Shown here in pieces: positions 31,435-40,197 of a stretch of DNA of 64,000 bases. Location of the stretch: the NCBI GenBank assembly GCA_016710435.1, contig JADJVV010000001.1:3308501-3372500 (forward strand). The letters run 5' to 3'. A program made the position numbers and the translations under genes. The DNA is from Hyphomicrobiales bacterium. GTDB lineage: Bacteria; Pseudomonadota; Alphaproteobacteria; Rhizobiales; Aestuariivirgaceae. The number at the start of each line of letters is the position of its first letter. Within the stretch, counting starts at the first letter, position 1. Under the pieces are notes generated by a model, which was not told where the DNA came from, did no database searches, and saw only the letters and a list, made by a program, of their open reading frames with translations.

Positions 31435-33039
31435 TCATCCACCCTTGCGCAACGCGTCCAGCGCCTCGGGCGTATCCGCATCCATGAGCACGCCGGGATC
31501 ATCGACCGCGATTTCGACCGCCTCCGGTTTCAGGTCGCCGATCAAAGCGCGTGCACCCTTGTCGCCCTTCAGCGCCATGAGCCGCGGGAAATGCTCCCGG
31601 CCCCACAGCACCGGGTTGCCGAACTGGCCCTGATAGGTCGGCGCGATGATGCTGCGATGTTCAGTGGGATTGAAGGCTGCGATCATCTTGTTGATCGTGG
31701 AAGCCTGCACCCGCGGCATGTCCCCCAGGCAAATCAGCACCGCATCGCTGTTGCCCGCCGCGGCGATCCCTGCGCGGATGGAAGTGGAGAGGCCTTCGGC
31801 AAAGTCCGGGTTGAAGACGCCGCGCACCCCCGGCGGCAGCAGCCGCGAGATGGCGTCGGCGTCCCGGCCCAGCACCACGATCACATCATCAGCCTGCGCC
31901 GCACCCACCTGCGCCAATGTCGCCGCGATCAGCGGCGCACCATGATAATCCGCGAGCAACTTGTTGGCGCCCATGCGCGACGAGAGCCCTGCCGCCAGCA
32001 CCAGCGCAGTAACCTTCGGCGCCTCGGGAATATGGCCCTTGCCTTCGCGCGGTGTGGGCCGCGAGGGAATTTCGGCAAGCAACCCGCCGGCCCCCATGTC
32101 CATGACATCCGATGGCGTGACCGCGAGGCCCGCCACCACGCGCTCCAGCACCCAGTCGAAGCCGTTCACCTTCGGCGAACGCGCGCACGATGGAACGCCA
32201 ATCACGGGCGTGTCGCCCACCCGCGCAAGCATCAGCAGGTTGCCGGGGTCCACCGGCATGCCAAGATGCAGCACCTCACCGCCAGCCTCCGTGACGCCAG
32301 CGGGAATGACATCGCCCCGGTCCACGATGGCCGAGGCGCCCATCACCAGAATGGGAGAGCGGCCCTCACCAGCGGCGCGTGCGATTTCCCGCGCCACTTC
32401 AGCGGAGTGGTGATCAACCAGAACCGTGGAAGCCAGCGCCGCGCCCATCGCCGCAAGCCTGTCCCGCATCACGCTCTCACTCTTGCCGATGAGATTGTCC
32501 TTTGTCTGGGGCAAACGGGTGAGGATGAGCGCGGCGTAGTGCGGCTGAAAGGCCTTTACCTGCAACACGGGCGCTCCCGACAATATGGCGAGCGCCTTCA
32601 CCAGCACCGGACGTGGTACGGCAAATGGAATAACCTTCACCGTCGCCACCATCTGACGCGGCGTTACGCGCGCATGATTGGGCAGCGTCGCAATGGTGAG
32701 GCTTTCATGCAGATGATTGATGGCGCGGAGCCGCGCCTCGTCGAATACCACAAGCCCGCTCACCACGGCATGGAGATTGGCCCGGCCCGTGAAAGGTTCT
32801 TGCGCCTTCGCGCCCTCACCGCAGAGCGCCAATGCGATCTGCCGGGCCGCGTCGTCTTCCGGCACATCGTCCGCGCCGAGGCGCGCTGCGGTGACGGAGA
32901 GATGACCCGCTGCCTTCAGAACAGCAACATCCGACTGAGACAGCACGCGGCCCTTCTTGAACATGCCATCCGCATGGCGCACGCCATGGGCCAGGATGGC
33001 GCCCACGGCCTCATCCAGGGGCGTGTCGCCGAAGATCAT
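31435..33039 (-). CDS. Fused molybdopterin-binding (MoeA-like) and MocA-like nucleotidyltransferase protein
   Basis: A 534-residue two-part protein. Residues 1-340 resemble MoeA/MogA-type molybdopterin-binding enzymes (MIFGDTPLDEAVGAILAHGV; ILVMGASAIVDRGDVIPAGV). Residues about 342-534 are a MobA/MocA-type nucleotidyltransferase: ALVLAAGLSSRMGANKLLA is the nucleotide-binding loop, and CLGDMPRV the metal site. Such fusions accompany molybdenum hydroxylases that use molybdopterin cytosine dinucleotide, so a role in making or inserting the cofactor of the CoxL-type enzyme upstream is likely. Its start overlaps the frameshifted xdhC gene by 4 bases, and it is last in the cox operon. Confidence 0.85.
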   Translation of the reverse strand: MIFGDTPLDEAVGAILAHGVRHADGMFKKGRVLSQSDVAVLKAAGHLSVTAARLGADDVPEDDAARQIALALCGEGAKAQEPFTGRANLHAVVSGLVVFDEARLRAINHLHESLTIATLPNHARVTPRQMVATVKVIPFAVPRPVLVKALAILSGAPVLQVKAFQPHYAALILTRLPQTKDNLIGKSESVMRDRLAAMGAALASTVLVDHHSAEVAREIARAAGEGRSPILVMGASAIVDRGDVIPAGVTEAGGEVLHLGMPVDPGNLLMLARVGDTPVIGVPSCARSPKVNGFDWVLERVVAGLAVTPSDVMDMGAGGLLAEIPSRPTPREGKGHIPEAPKVTALVLAAGLSSRMGANKLLADYHGAPLIAATLAQVGAAQADDVIVVLGRDADAISRLLPPGVRGVFNPDFAEGLSTSIRAGIAAAGNSDAVLICLGDMPRVQASTINKMIAAFNPTEHRSIIAPTYQGQFGNPVLWGREHFPRLMALKGDKGARALIGDLKPEAVEIAVDDPGVLMDADTPEALDALRKGG

Positions 33040-33714
33040 CCGAGCCTCAGCGACTTGGTCATCTCGGCCATGATGGAGATGGCGATTTCCGCAGCACCCA
33101 TGGCTCCGATGCTGAGGCCGATGGGCCCATGGATGCGGGCCAGGGCCGCCTCGCCCAGGCCGCGCGCCTTCAGGCGTTCCACGCGCGACGCTTGCGTCTT
33201 CCGCGAACCCAGCGCACCCACGTAGAACACCTCGGATGTGAGCGCCAGCGCAAGCGCCGGATCATCAATCTTCGGATCATGGGTGAGCGCCATGAACGCG
33301 GTGCGCGCATCAAGGCCGATCTGCGGAATGATTTCGTCCGGCCATTGCGCATGCAGTTGGATGTCGGGGAAGCGCGCACCCGTGGCGAAGGCACCGCGCG
33401 GATCGACGACCCAGACGTCATAGCCCGCGGCCTTGGCCATGGGGATCAGCGCCTGCGCAATAAGCACCGCACCCGTGATGACGAGACGAAGTGGCGGATT
33501 GTGCACGGTGACGAAAACTTCGCCCTGCCTCGGTGCGTTCCACGCCTGACTTGTCGAAGCGGAAGGCCGCATCGAGAATGCCGGCCAGTGGATCCCCTCC
33601 TGCATCCGACCGCGCCACCATGCGCTGTGCGCCCGTGGCAAGGTCCGTCACCACGGCCACAGGTCGCCGTGCCTCTTTGGCCTCGAGAACCTGCCTGAGA
33701 AGGTCCGGCGTCAT
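33036..33714 (-). pseudogene. XdhC/CoxF-family molybdenum hydroxylase maturation gene, frameshifted
   Basis: The gene begins with ATG 33714 (MTPDLLRQVLEAKEARRPVA) and reads as family sequence for 64 residues to ERTEAG. The family sequence then continues in another frame as EVFVTVHNPPLRLVITGAVL to the stop at 33036. The break falls in a GGG run (33523-33525); removing one G restores a single open frame of about 225 residues. The second part is the Rossmann-like XdhC C-terminal domain (DVWVVDPRGAFATGARFPD, FYVGALGSRKT, RIHGPIGLSIGA). XdhC proteins bind and deliver the molybdenum cofactor. It is either a true recent mutation or a sequence error. It overlaps both neighbours by 4 bases. Confidence 0.85.
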
Positions 33715-34019
33715 TTCACGGCTTCCACGAGAATCCGGATCTTGCCGCCGCAGGCGAGCCCCACCTGCCAGGCTGTTTCGTCGGCGACGCCGTAGCTCAG
33801 TACCTTGTGCTGGCCGGTGGAAATGGCGTCTTGCGCGGCGGTGATCACGTCGCCTTCCACGCAACCGCCGGACACCGCGCCTTCGAAATTGCCATCGCCA
33901 TCGACCACAAGCTGGCTGCCCACCGGTTGCGGCGCCGAACCCCAGGTTTCGATGACCGTGGCAATCGCCACCTTGCGGCCTTCCGCCAGCCAGGCCCCTG
34001 CCGTTTCAAGCGCATTCAT
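33711..34019 (-). CDS. XdhC/CoxI-family protein, short N-terminal-domain form
   Basis: A 102-residue protein consisting of the XdhC_CoxI domain only: GRKVAIATVIETWGSAPQPV, GSQLVVDGDGNFEGAVSGGC and VEGDVITAA, ending with GLACGGKIRILVEAV. The SGGCVE and LACGG cysteines are the conserved pair of the family. In rhizobia this short form is commonly encoded next to a longer XdhC protein, as here. It starts 1 base after coxE and overlaps the next gene by 4 bases, so translation is coupled. It probably acts with the longer partner in sulfuration or insertion of the molybdenum cofactor. Confidence 0.88.
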   Translation of the reverse strand: MNALETAGAWLAEGRKVAIATVIETWGSAPQPVGSQLVVDGDGNFEGAVSGGCVEGDVITAAQDAISTGQHKVLSYGVADETAWQVGLACGGKIRILVEAVK

Positions 34020-34020
34020 G

Positions 34021-35259
34021 TCAGTCTTTCCCGTTCATCCAACGCTTCGGATCATGGGCGGCGCGGCGGGGATCCGCAAGCGTCTCTGCCAGGTCCGCCA
34101 GGCTGTTCAGGCTGTGTACCGGGCGGAATTCATCGACGAATGGCATGATGGTGCGAATGCCGCTGGCCCGCGCCTCGAACCCATCATAGCGCAGCAGCGG
34201 GTTGAGCCAGACGATGCGCTTGGCGGCGCGGCGCAGGCGCTGCATCTCCTCCTTCAGCATGCCCACGTCCTCGCGGTCCAGGCCGTCCGTCATCAGCAGC
34301 ACATGGGCACCCTGACCCAGCACCCGGCGGCCCCACTTGAAATTGAACTCATGCAGAGCGGTGCCGATGCGCGTGCCGCCTGACCAGTCTTTCACCGCGG
34401 CGGATACCTTCAGCATGGCATCGTCGATGTCCTTGCGGCGCAGTTCACGCGTGATGTTGGTGAGCCGCGTGCCGAAAAGGAACACCTGCACCCGGTCGCG
34501 GTCGTTGATCAGCGTGTGCAGGAAATGCAGGAACATGCGGCTGTAGTTGGAGCACGAGCCTGAAATGTCACAGAGGATGACGAGCGGCGGCTCGCGCCAT
34601 TTCCGCTCCTTGCGCGCCAGATCGACCACCTGTCCTCCGGCGTGAATGGCCCCGCGCAGGGTGCGCCGCATATCGATGCGCCGTCCCGCATGCGAGGCCT
34701 TGAAGCGCCGCGTGCGCACTTCGATCCGTGTCAGCCTGATCTTGCGCAAGGCCTGCTTTGCCTGCGCCTGCTCGGCAACTGTCATCTGCTCGAAATCCTT
34801 GGCGCGCAGAATTTCATTGGCGGAGGACGTGAACGTCGCCTCGACTTCCAGCTCTTCCTTCCTGGGCGCTTGCCGGTTGGTGATCTCCGCCTTGTCGAAC
34901 ATCGCTTCGGCCAAACGTCGGAAGCCCGCCTGCTTGCGGTTCTCATGCGGCTTGCGGGCGATCTGCGTGTACATGAGCTGCATGAGCTGCTGCAGCATCT
35001 TCGGCTTCTTCCAGAACACATGGAAGGCCTGGTCGAACACCTCCCGCTGTTCGCGACGCTTCACGAACACCGCATGCAGCATCCAGTAGAAGTCCTCGCG
35101 CCGCTGCAGCGGACCCGCCATGGCGGCATCAAGCGCATCCAGCACGCTCCCCGGCCCCACCGGAATGCCGGCTTCGCGCAGCACCCGCGCGAAATGCATG
35201 ATGTTCTCCGCGAGTTTGCCAGTCAGCTGGCGGTTCGAGTTGGCGGGGGCAACAAACAT
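34021..35259 (-). CDS. coxE: CoxE-like von Willebrand factor A domain protein
   Basis: A 412-residue protein of the CoxE family, which works with the MoxR-type ATPase CoxD in maturing the CO dehydrogenase active site. The N-terminal helical part (FARVLREAGIPVGPGSVLDA, DFYWMLHAVFVKRREQREVF) precedes the VWA domain (about residues 215-400) with the MIDAS motif ILCDISGSCSNYSRMF and the later MTDGLDRED. It starts 7 bases after coxD and ends 1 base before the short xdhC gene. Confidence 0.92.
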   Translation of the reverse strand: MFVAPANSNRQLTGKLAENIMHFARVLREAGIPVGPGSVLDALDAAMAGPLQRREDFYWMLHAVFVKRREQREVFDQAFHVFWKKPKMLQQLMQLMYTQIARKPHENRKQAGFRRLAEAMFDKAEITNRQAPRKEELEVEATFTSSANEILRAKDFEQMTVAEQAQAKQALRKIRLTRIEVRTRRFKASHAGRRIDMRRTLRGAIHAGGQVVDLARKERKWREPPLVILCDISGSCSNYSRMFLHFLHTLINDRDRVQVFLFGTRLTNITRELRRKDIDDAMLKVSAAVKDWSGGTRIGTALHEFNFKWGRRVLGQGAHVLLMTDGLDREDVGMLKEEMQRLRRAAKRIVWLNPLLRYDGFEARASGIRTIMPFVDEFRPVHSLNSLADLAETLADPRRAAHDPKRWMNGKD

Positions 35260-35266
35260 GCCTGTC

Positions 35267-36193
35267 TCACACCGAACCCATCAGCCGCAGTTCTTCCTTC
35301 ACCTGATCGAGGATGCGCTTGGCTTCGGAACCTTCCATCCGGGCGATGTCGTCCTGGTATTTGAGCAACACACCCAATGTGTCGTTCACCGTTTGCGGGT
35401 CGAGCGCCACGCAATCCAGTTCATGCAGGGCCGAAATCCAGTCCAGGGTTTCGGCAACGCCAGGCGACTTGTAGAGATCGCCACCCTTGCGCAGCGCCTG
35501 CACGAAACCCACCACTTCCTTCGCCAGTTGCGCCGAGGCCTTGGGCCGCTTGGCCCGCAGGATCGCCACCTCGCGGCGGGCATCCGGATACCCGACCCAG
35601 TGATAGAGGCAGCGCCGCTTCAGGGCATCATGCACTTCGCGCGTGCGGTTGGAGGTGATGATGACGATGGGCGGCTCCTGCGCCTTCACCGTGCCGAGCT
35701 CCGGAATGGTGACCTGGAAGTCCGACAGCACTTCGAGCAGGAAGGCCTCGAAGGCCTCGTCGGTGCGGTCCAGTTCGTCGATGAGCAGGACCGGAGCGCC
35801 GCCACCCCCCGACTCGAGTGCCTGCAGCAGCGGCCGCTTGATGAGGAAGCGCTCGGCAAAGACATCCGACCCCAGCCGCTCCCGGTCGATCCCGCCCGAG
35901 GCCTCCGCCAGCCGGATTTCGATCATCTGTGCAGGGTAGTTCCATTCGTAGACGGCGGACGACACATCCAGCCCTTCATAGCATTGCAGGCGAATGAGCT
36001 TGCGGCCCAGTCCTTCCGCCAGGACCTTGGCAATCTCCGTCTTGCCAACCCCCGCCTCCCCTTCCAGGAACAAGGGCCGCCCCATTTTCAGCGCGAGAAA
36101 AACGACCGTGCCAAGATCACGCCCCGCCACATAGTCACGCGATTTCAACAAATCGATGGTGTCGTCGATGGTTGCGGGTACGGGCTTCGTCAT
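35267..36193 (-). CDS. coxD: CoxD-like MoxR-family AAA+ ATPase
   Basis: A 308-residue AAA+ ATPase of the MoxR branch. Walker A is GEAGVGKT at residues 45-52, Walker B is VLLIDELDRTDE, and sensor 1 lies in IVIITSNRTREVHDALKRRC. In Oligotropha, CoxD is required for assembling the sulfur/copper part of the CO dehydrogenase active site. The ATG at 36193 was chosen because the family starts near it. It is the first gene after the terminator that ends coxSLM, so a separate promoter or readthrough is needed. Confidence 0.92.
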   Translation of the reverse strand: MTKPVPATIDDTIDLLKSRDYVAGRDLGTVVFLALKMGRPLFLEGEAGVGKTEIAKVLAEGLGRKLIRLQCYEGLDVSSAVYEWNYPAQMIEIRLAEASGGIDRERLGSDVFAERFLIKRPLLQALESGGGGAPVLLIDELDRTDEAFEAFLLEVLSDFQVTIPELGTVKAQEPPIVIITSNRTREVHDALKRRCLYHWVGYPDARREVAILRAKRPKASAQLAKEVVGFVQALRKGGDLYKSPGVAETLDWISALHELDCVALDPQTVNDTLGVLLKYQDDIARMEGSEAKRILDQVKEELRLMGSV

Positions 36194-36254
36194 CGGTTCA
36201 CGGACTCCTGTCACCGATACGTCCGTCGCCGGACTCCGGTCGCCTGCATATAAC

Positions 36255-36289
36255 AAAAAACACCCGCCAACCGGAGTCAGCGGGTGTTG
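36255..36289 (-). terminator. Rho-independent terminator after coxM
   Basis: A perfect 9-bp stem (36280-36288 with 36259-36267) and 12-base loop, followed on the minus strand by six T (36260-36255). It lies 16 bases after the coxM stop and separates the structural genes from coxD and the maturation genes. Confidence 0.85.
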
Positions 36290-36304
36290 CTCCTGTCGGT
36301 CGAA

Positions 36305-37099
36305 TTACTTTGCCGCGGCCAGCGCGCGCTTGGCCATGACAGAGATCAAGTGGGCCCGGTACGCGGCGGAGCCGTGCATGTCGCTGTTCAAGCCGCGCGG
36401 CTTCACCGCGATTCCGGCCAGTGCATCAGCCTTGAACGACTTCGAAAGCGCCGCCTCCATGTCAGCCTGGCGGAACACGCCGGGGCCGGCACCTGTCACG
36501 GCGACCCGCGCCTTGCCGTCCTTGCCCTGCGCCACATAGACGCCGACCATCGCATAGAGCGAGGCCGGGTTCGGAAACTTGGCATAGCCGGACTTGGCCA
36601 CGAGCGGGAATTCAACCGCGGTGACGACTTCATCATCCTTCAGGGCCGTGGAGAACATGCCGGTGAAGAACTTGTCCGCCGGGATCTTCCGCGCGCTGGT
36701 GTGGATGGTGGCACCCAGCGCCAGGCACGCCGCGGGATAATCCGCCGCCGGGTCATTGTTGGCGATGGAACCGCCGATCGTGCCGCGGTGGCGCACATGG
36801 GGGTCGCCGATGCCCCCCGCCAGCGCCGCAACGCCGGGAATGGCCTTCTTCAGCGCCTTGTCGGAGGCAACGGCGGCATGTGTGGTGCCTGCCTGGATGA
36901 CCACGGACTTCGCACCCACCTTCACGCCTGCGTTCTTCAGGCCTGAAAGATCGATGATGTCAGTGGGGGCGGCCAGGCCCTGCTTCATCGTCGGAAGAAG
37001 CGTGTGCCCTCCCGAGAGAAACTTGCCGTCTTTGGCCTTCTTCATCAGCTTGACAGCGTCTGCCACCTTGCTGGGACGGTGATAGTTGAAGTTTTCCAT
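36305..37099 (-). CDS. coxM: Molybdenum hydroxylase FAD subunit (CoxM-like)
   Basis: A 264-residue medium subunit that carries FAD in CO dehydrogenase/xanthine-oxidase-type enzymes. The FAD-binding loops are KFLSGGHTLLPTMKQGLAAP and GIGDPHVRHRGTIGGSIANN followed by DPAADYPAACLALGA. The C-terminal domain (VAVTGAGPGVFRQ) is the CO-dehydrogenase flavoprotein C-terminal fold. It starts 17 bases after coxL and ends at a strong terminator. Confidence 0.93.
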   Translation of the reverse strand: MENFNYHRPSKVADAVKLMKKAKDGKFLSGGHTLLPTMKQGLAAPTDIIDLSGLKNAGVKVGAKSVVIQAGTTHAAVASDKALKKAIPGVAALAGGIGDPHVRHRGTIGGSIANNDPAADYPAACLALGATIHTSARKIPADKFFTGMFSTALKDDEVVTAVEFPLVAKSGYAKFPNPASLYAMVGVYVAQGKDGKARVAVTGAGPGVFRQADMEAALSKSFKADALAGIAVKPRGLNSDMHGSAAYRAHLISVMAKRALAAAK

Positions 37100-37116
37100 G
37101 TCTCTGTTTCCCGTCC

Positions 37117-39480
37117 TTATTCCGCAGCCTTCTTGAGACCCTGCACCGCATTCCACACTGCTTGTGGCGTGGCGGGCATGGCGATGTCGCGAATGCCAAG
37201 GGCATCCGTGACGGCGTTGATCACCGCCGGCGGCGAACCGATGGCACCTGCCTCGCCGCAGCCCTTCATGCCCATGGGATTGGTCGGGCAAGGCGTGCAG
37301 GTGAAGCCGAGGTTGAACGTCGGCACGTCGGCCGCGCGCGGCATGCGGTAGTCCATGTAGGACCCCGTCAGCAGCTGGCCCGAGGACTCGTCATAGACGC
37401 AAGCCTCCGCCAGCGCCTGGCCGATGCCCTGCGCGATGCCACCGTGCACCTGGCCTTCCACGATCATGGGATTGATCAGGTTGCCGAAGTCATCGACGCA
37501 CGTGTAGTTGGCAACGGCCGTGACGCCCGTGTCCGGATCGATTTCGACTTCGCAGATGTGCACGCCGGCCGGGAACACGAAGTTCGCCGGATCGTGGAAC
37601 GCACTTTCCTTGAGGCCGGGCTCGATTTCGGCGGAGTTGAACTTGTGGGCCACATAGGCCGCAAGTGCCACCTCGCCGAACGCCATCTTCTTGTCGGTGC
37701 CCTTCACGGCGAAGGAACCGCCCTTGAACTCCACGTCATCGACGGAAGCCTCCATGACGGCAGCCGCGACCTTCTTGGCCTTGGCCTCGATCTTGTCGAG
37801 GGCCTTGGAGATCGCATGCATGCCCACCGCACCCGAACGGGAGCCATAGGTGCCCATGCCGAATTGCACCTTGTCGGTGTCGCCATGCACGACCGAGACG
37901 CTGTTGATGTCAACGCCCAGACGGTCGGAGACCAGCTGCGCGAAGGTCGTTTCGTGTCCCTGGCCGTGGCTGTGCGATCCGGTGAGGATTTCGACCGTAC
38001 CGACCGGGTTGACGCGGACTTCCGCCGATTCCCAAAGGCCGACACCGGCACCCAGCGAACCGATGGCCGCCGAAGGGGCGATGCCGCAGGCTTCGATGTA
38101 GGCGGAATAGCCGAGGCCGCGCAGCTTGCCATTCTTGGCCGAGGCCGCCTTGCGGGCTGCGAAGCCCTTCACGTCGGCCATTTCCTGTGCCTTGCGCAGC
38201 GAGGCATCATAGTCGCCCGCGTCGTAGCACATGATCACCGGCGTCTGGTGCGGGAACTGCGTGACGAAGTTCTTCCGGCGGAATTCGGCCGGGTCCATCT
38301 TCAGTTCGCGCGCTGCCGTTTCAACGAGCCGTTCGACGACATAGGTCGCCTCCGGACGCCCTGCTCCGCGATAGGCATCCACCGGCGCGGTGTTGGTGTA
38401 GACCGCGTCGACTTCCGCATAGATGCTCGGGATGTTGTATTGGCCGGAAAGCAGCGTGGCGTAGAGATAGGTCGGCACGCAGCTGGAGAAGGTGGAGAGA
38501 TAGGCACCCATCGACGCGATGGTATGCACGCGAAGGCCCGTGATCTTGCCGGACGAGTCCATTGCAAGCTCTGCCTTGGTCACATGGTCGCGGCCATGCG
38601 CGTCGGCAAGGAAGCTCTCGGTGCGTTCAGCCGTCCACTTCACCGGGCGGCCACCCACGCGCTTCGACACCCAGACGCAAACCACTTCTTCCGCATAGAT
38701 GAAGATCTTGGAGCCGAAGCCGCCGCCCACGTCCGGTGCGATCACGCGCAGCTTGTGCTCCGGGCAAAGGCCGTGGAACGCCGAAATGACGAGGCGTGCC
38801 ACATGCGGGTTCTGGCTCGTGGTGTAGAGTGTGTAGGCCTCCGATCCCGTGTCATAGGAACCAATCGCGGCGCGCGGCTCCATGGCGTTGGGAATGAGGC
38901 GGTTGTTGACGATGTCGAGCGTGGTGATGTGCGCGGCGTTCTTGAAGGCCGCGGCAGTGTTGCCTTCATCACCGATCGACCAGTTGTAGACGCGGTTGTC
39001 AGCGGCAACGTCGTGGACCTGCGCCTTGCCGGCCATCGCCTTGCCGGCGTCCACGTTGTGCGGCAGCACGGCGTATTTCACGTCAACGAGAGCCGCGGCC
39101 GCCTTGGCCTGCTCTTTCGTCTCGGCAACGACCACGGCCACGTGGTCGCCCACGTAACGCACCTTGCCGTCCGCGAGGATGGGATGGGGGCCCGCCTTCA
39201 TGGCGGAACCATCCTTCGAGGTGATCGCCCAGCCGCAGATGAGGCCGCCGATCTTGTCTTCCTTCACGTGTTCGCCAGTGAACACGCCGAGCACGCCGGG
39301 CATGGCCGCGGCTTTCTTCGTGTTGATCGACTTGATGGTGGCATGGGCGTGGGGGCTGCGCACGAAATAGGCGTAGCTCTGCGCCTTCATGTTGATGTCG
39401 TCGGTATACTGGCCCTTGCCCGTGAGATACCGCTGGTCTTCCTTGCGCTTCACTGAAGCGCCAACTCCGGTTCCGGTCAT
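37117..39480 (-). CDS. coxL: Molybdenum hydroxylase large subunit, form II CO dehydrogenase-like (CoxL)
   Basis: A 787-residue molybdopterin-binding subunit. The N-terminal part (VGASVKRKEDQRYLTGKGQY) and the cofactor-binding segments (APDVGGGFGSKIFIYAEEVV, GSHSHGQGHETTFAQL) are those of the family. The active-site loop is AYRGAGR at residues 369-375 (38356-38376), the form II signature, not AYXCSFR of bona fide form I CO dehydrogenase. The catalytic Glu is expected in GCGEAGAIG near the C-terminus. Form II enzymes have weak or unproven CO activity, so the true substrate is open. Gene order S-L-M also fits form II. Confidence 0.93.
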   Translation of the reverse strand: MTGTGVGASVKRKEDQRYLTGKGQYTDDINMKAQSYAYFVRSPHAHATIKSINTKKAAAMPGVLGVFTGEHVKEDKIGGLICGWAITSKDGSAMKAGPHPILADGKVRYVGDHVAVVVAETKEQAKAAAALVDVKYAVLPHNVDAGKAMAGKAQVHDVAADNRVYNWSIGDEGNTAAAFKNAAHITTLDIVNNRLIPNAMEPRAAIGSYDTGSEAYTLYTTSQNPHVARLVISAFHGLCPEHKLRVIAPDVGGGFGSKIFIYAEEVVCVWVSKRVGGRPVKWTAERTESFLADAHGRDHVTKAELAMDSSGKITGLRVHTIASMGAYLSTFSSCVPTYLYATLLSGQYNIPSIYAEVDAVYTNTAPVDAYRGAGRPEATYVVERLVETAARELKMDPAEFRRKNFVTQFPHQTPVIMCYDAGDYDASLRKAQEMADVKGFAARKAASAKNGKLRGLGYSAYIEACGIAPSAAIGSLGAGVGLWESAEVRVNPVGTVEILTGSHSHGQGHETTFAQLVSDRLGVDINSVSVVHGDTDKVQFGMGTYGSRSGAVGMHAISKALDKIEAKAKKVAAAVMEASVDDVEFKGGSFAVKGTDKKMAFGEVALAAYVAHKFNSAEIEPGLKESAFHDPANFVFPAGVHICEVEIDPDTGVTAVANYTCVDDFGNLINPMIVEGQVHGGIAQGIGQALAEACVYDESSGQLLTGSYMDYRMPRAADVPTFNLGFTCTPCPTNPMGMKGCGEAGAIGSPPAVINAVTDALGIRDIAMPATPQAVWNAVQGLKKAAE

Positions 39481-39494
39481 GACAGCGTTCTCCC

Positions 39495-39959
39495 TTACAT
39501 GTTCTCGGCGCCGGCCTGCACGGCCTTGACGATGTTGTGATAACCGGTGCAGCGGCAGATGTTGCCATCGAGGCCATGGCGGATCGTATCTTCATCCAGC
39601 TTCTTGCCCTCGCGCTTCACGAGGTCGATGGCGGACATGACCATGCCCGGCGTGCAGAAGCCGCACTGCAGGCCGTGGTGTTCGCGGAAGGCTTCCTGCA
39701 TCGGATGCAGTTTGCCGTCCTTGGCCAGGCCTTCGATGGTGGTAACGGCGACGCCGTCGCAGGCTGCAGCCAATGTGGTGCAGCTCTTCACCGCCTTGCC
39801 GTCCACATGCACCACGCAAGCGCCGCACTGACTGGTATCGCACCCGACATGGGTGCCCGTGAGTCCGAGATGTTCGCGAATGAACTCGACCAGAAGCGTG
39901 CGTCCCTCGACCTCACCTTTCACGGCCTTTCCATTCACTGTCATGGAAACTGTTGGCAT
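39495..39959 (-). CDS. coxS: Molybdenum hydroxylase [2Fe-2S] subunit (CoxS-like)
   Basis: A 154-residue small subunit. The N-terminal ferredoxin-like cluster site is THVGCDTSQCGACVVHVDGK with a further Cys in VKSCTTL. The second cluster is bound by QCGFCTPGMVMSAI and ICRCTGYHNIVKAV. It passes electrons from the molybdenum centre to the flavin subunit. It is first in the coxSLM group, 14 bases before coxL. The 238 bases upstream (39960-40197), shared with the divergent DUF4864 gene, should hold its promoter; I see no clear hexamers. Confidence 0.95.
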   Translation of the reverse strand: MPTVSMTVNGKAVKGEVEGRTLLVEFIREHLGLTGTHVGCDTSQCGACVVHVDGKAVKSCTTLAAACDGVAVTTIEGLAKDGKLHPMQEAFREHHGLQCGFCTPGMVMSAIDLVKREGKKLDEDTIRHGLDGNICRCTGYHNIVKAVQAGAENM

Positions 39960-40197
39960 TTTGAATTCCTCCCATTGTCCGTCCGTGCGGGTTCAAGACT
40001 GCCCCAAGCCGCAACGCCGGACACGTTGTGCCGGGCGCGATGATCAACATTGAAGTTGTGGGCCGTCAAGCGCTCGCCCCGGTTTCGTTCCATCAGAAAG
40101 CGACTTTTTTTGTGCTGCACCGCACACGAAACCTCTGAGAGGACTCTTTCGTATAACGTCCGTGTCAAACTGAATCACACCGGAAAGGAAAACCCCC

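Noticed and set aside
37162..39456. Very long open frame on the plus strand opposite coxL
   Set aside because: It is an exact antisense shadow of a conserved gene, has no family resemblance and arises from GC-rich third-position bias; the minus-strand CoxL is unambiguous.
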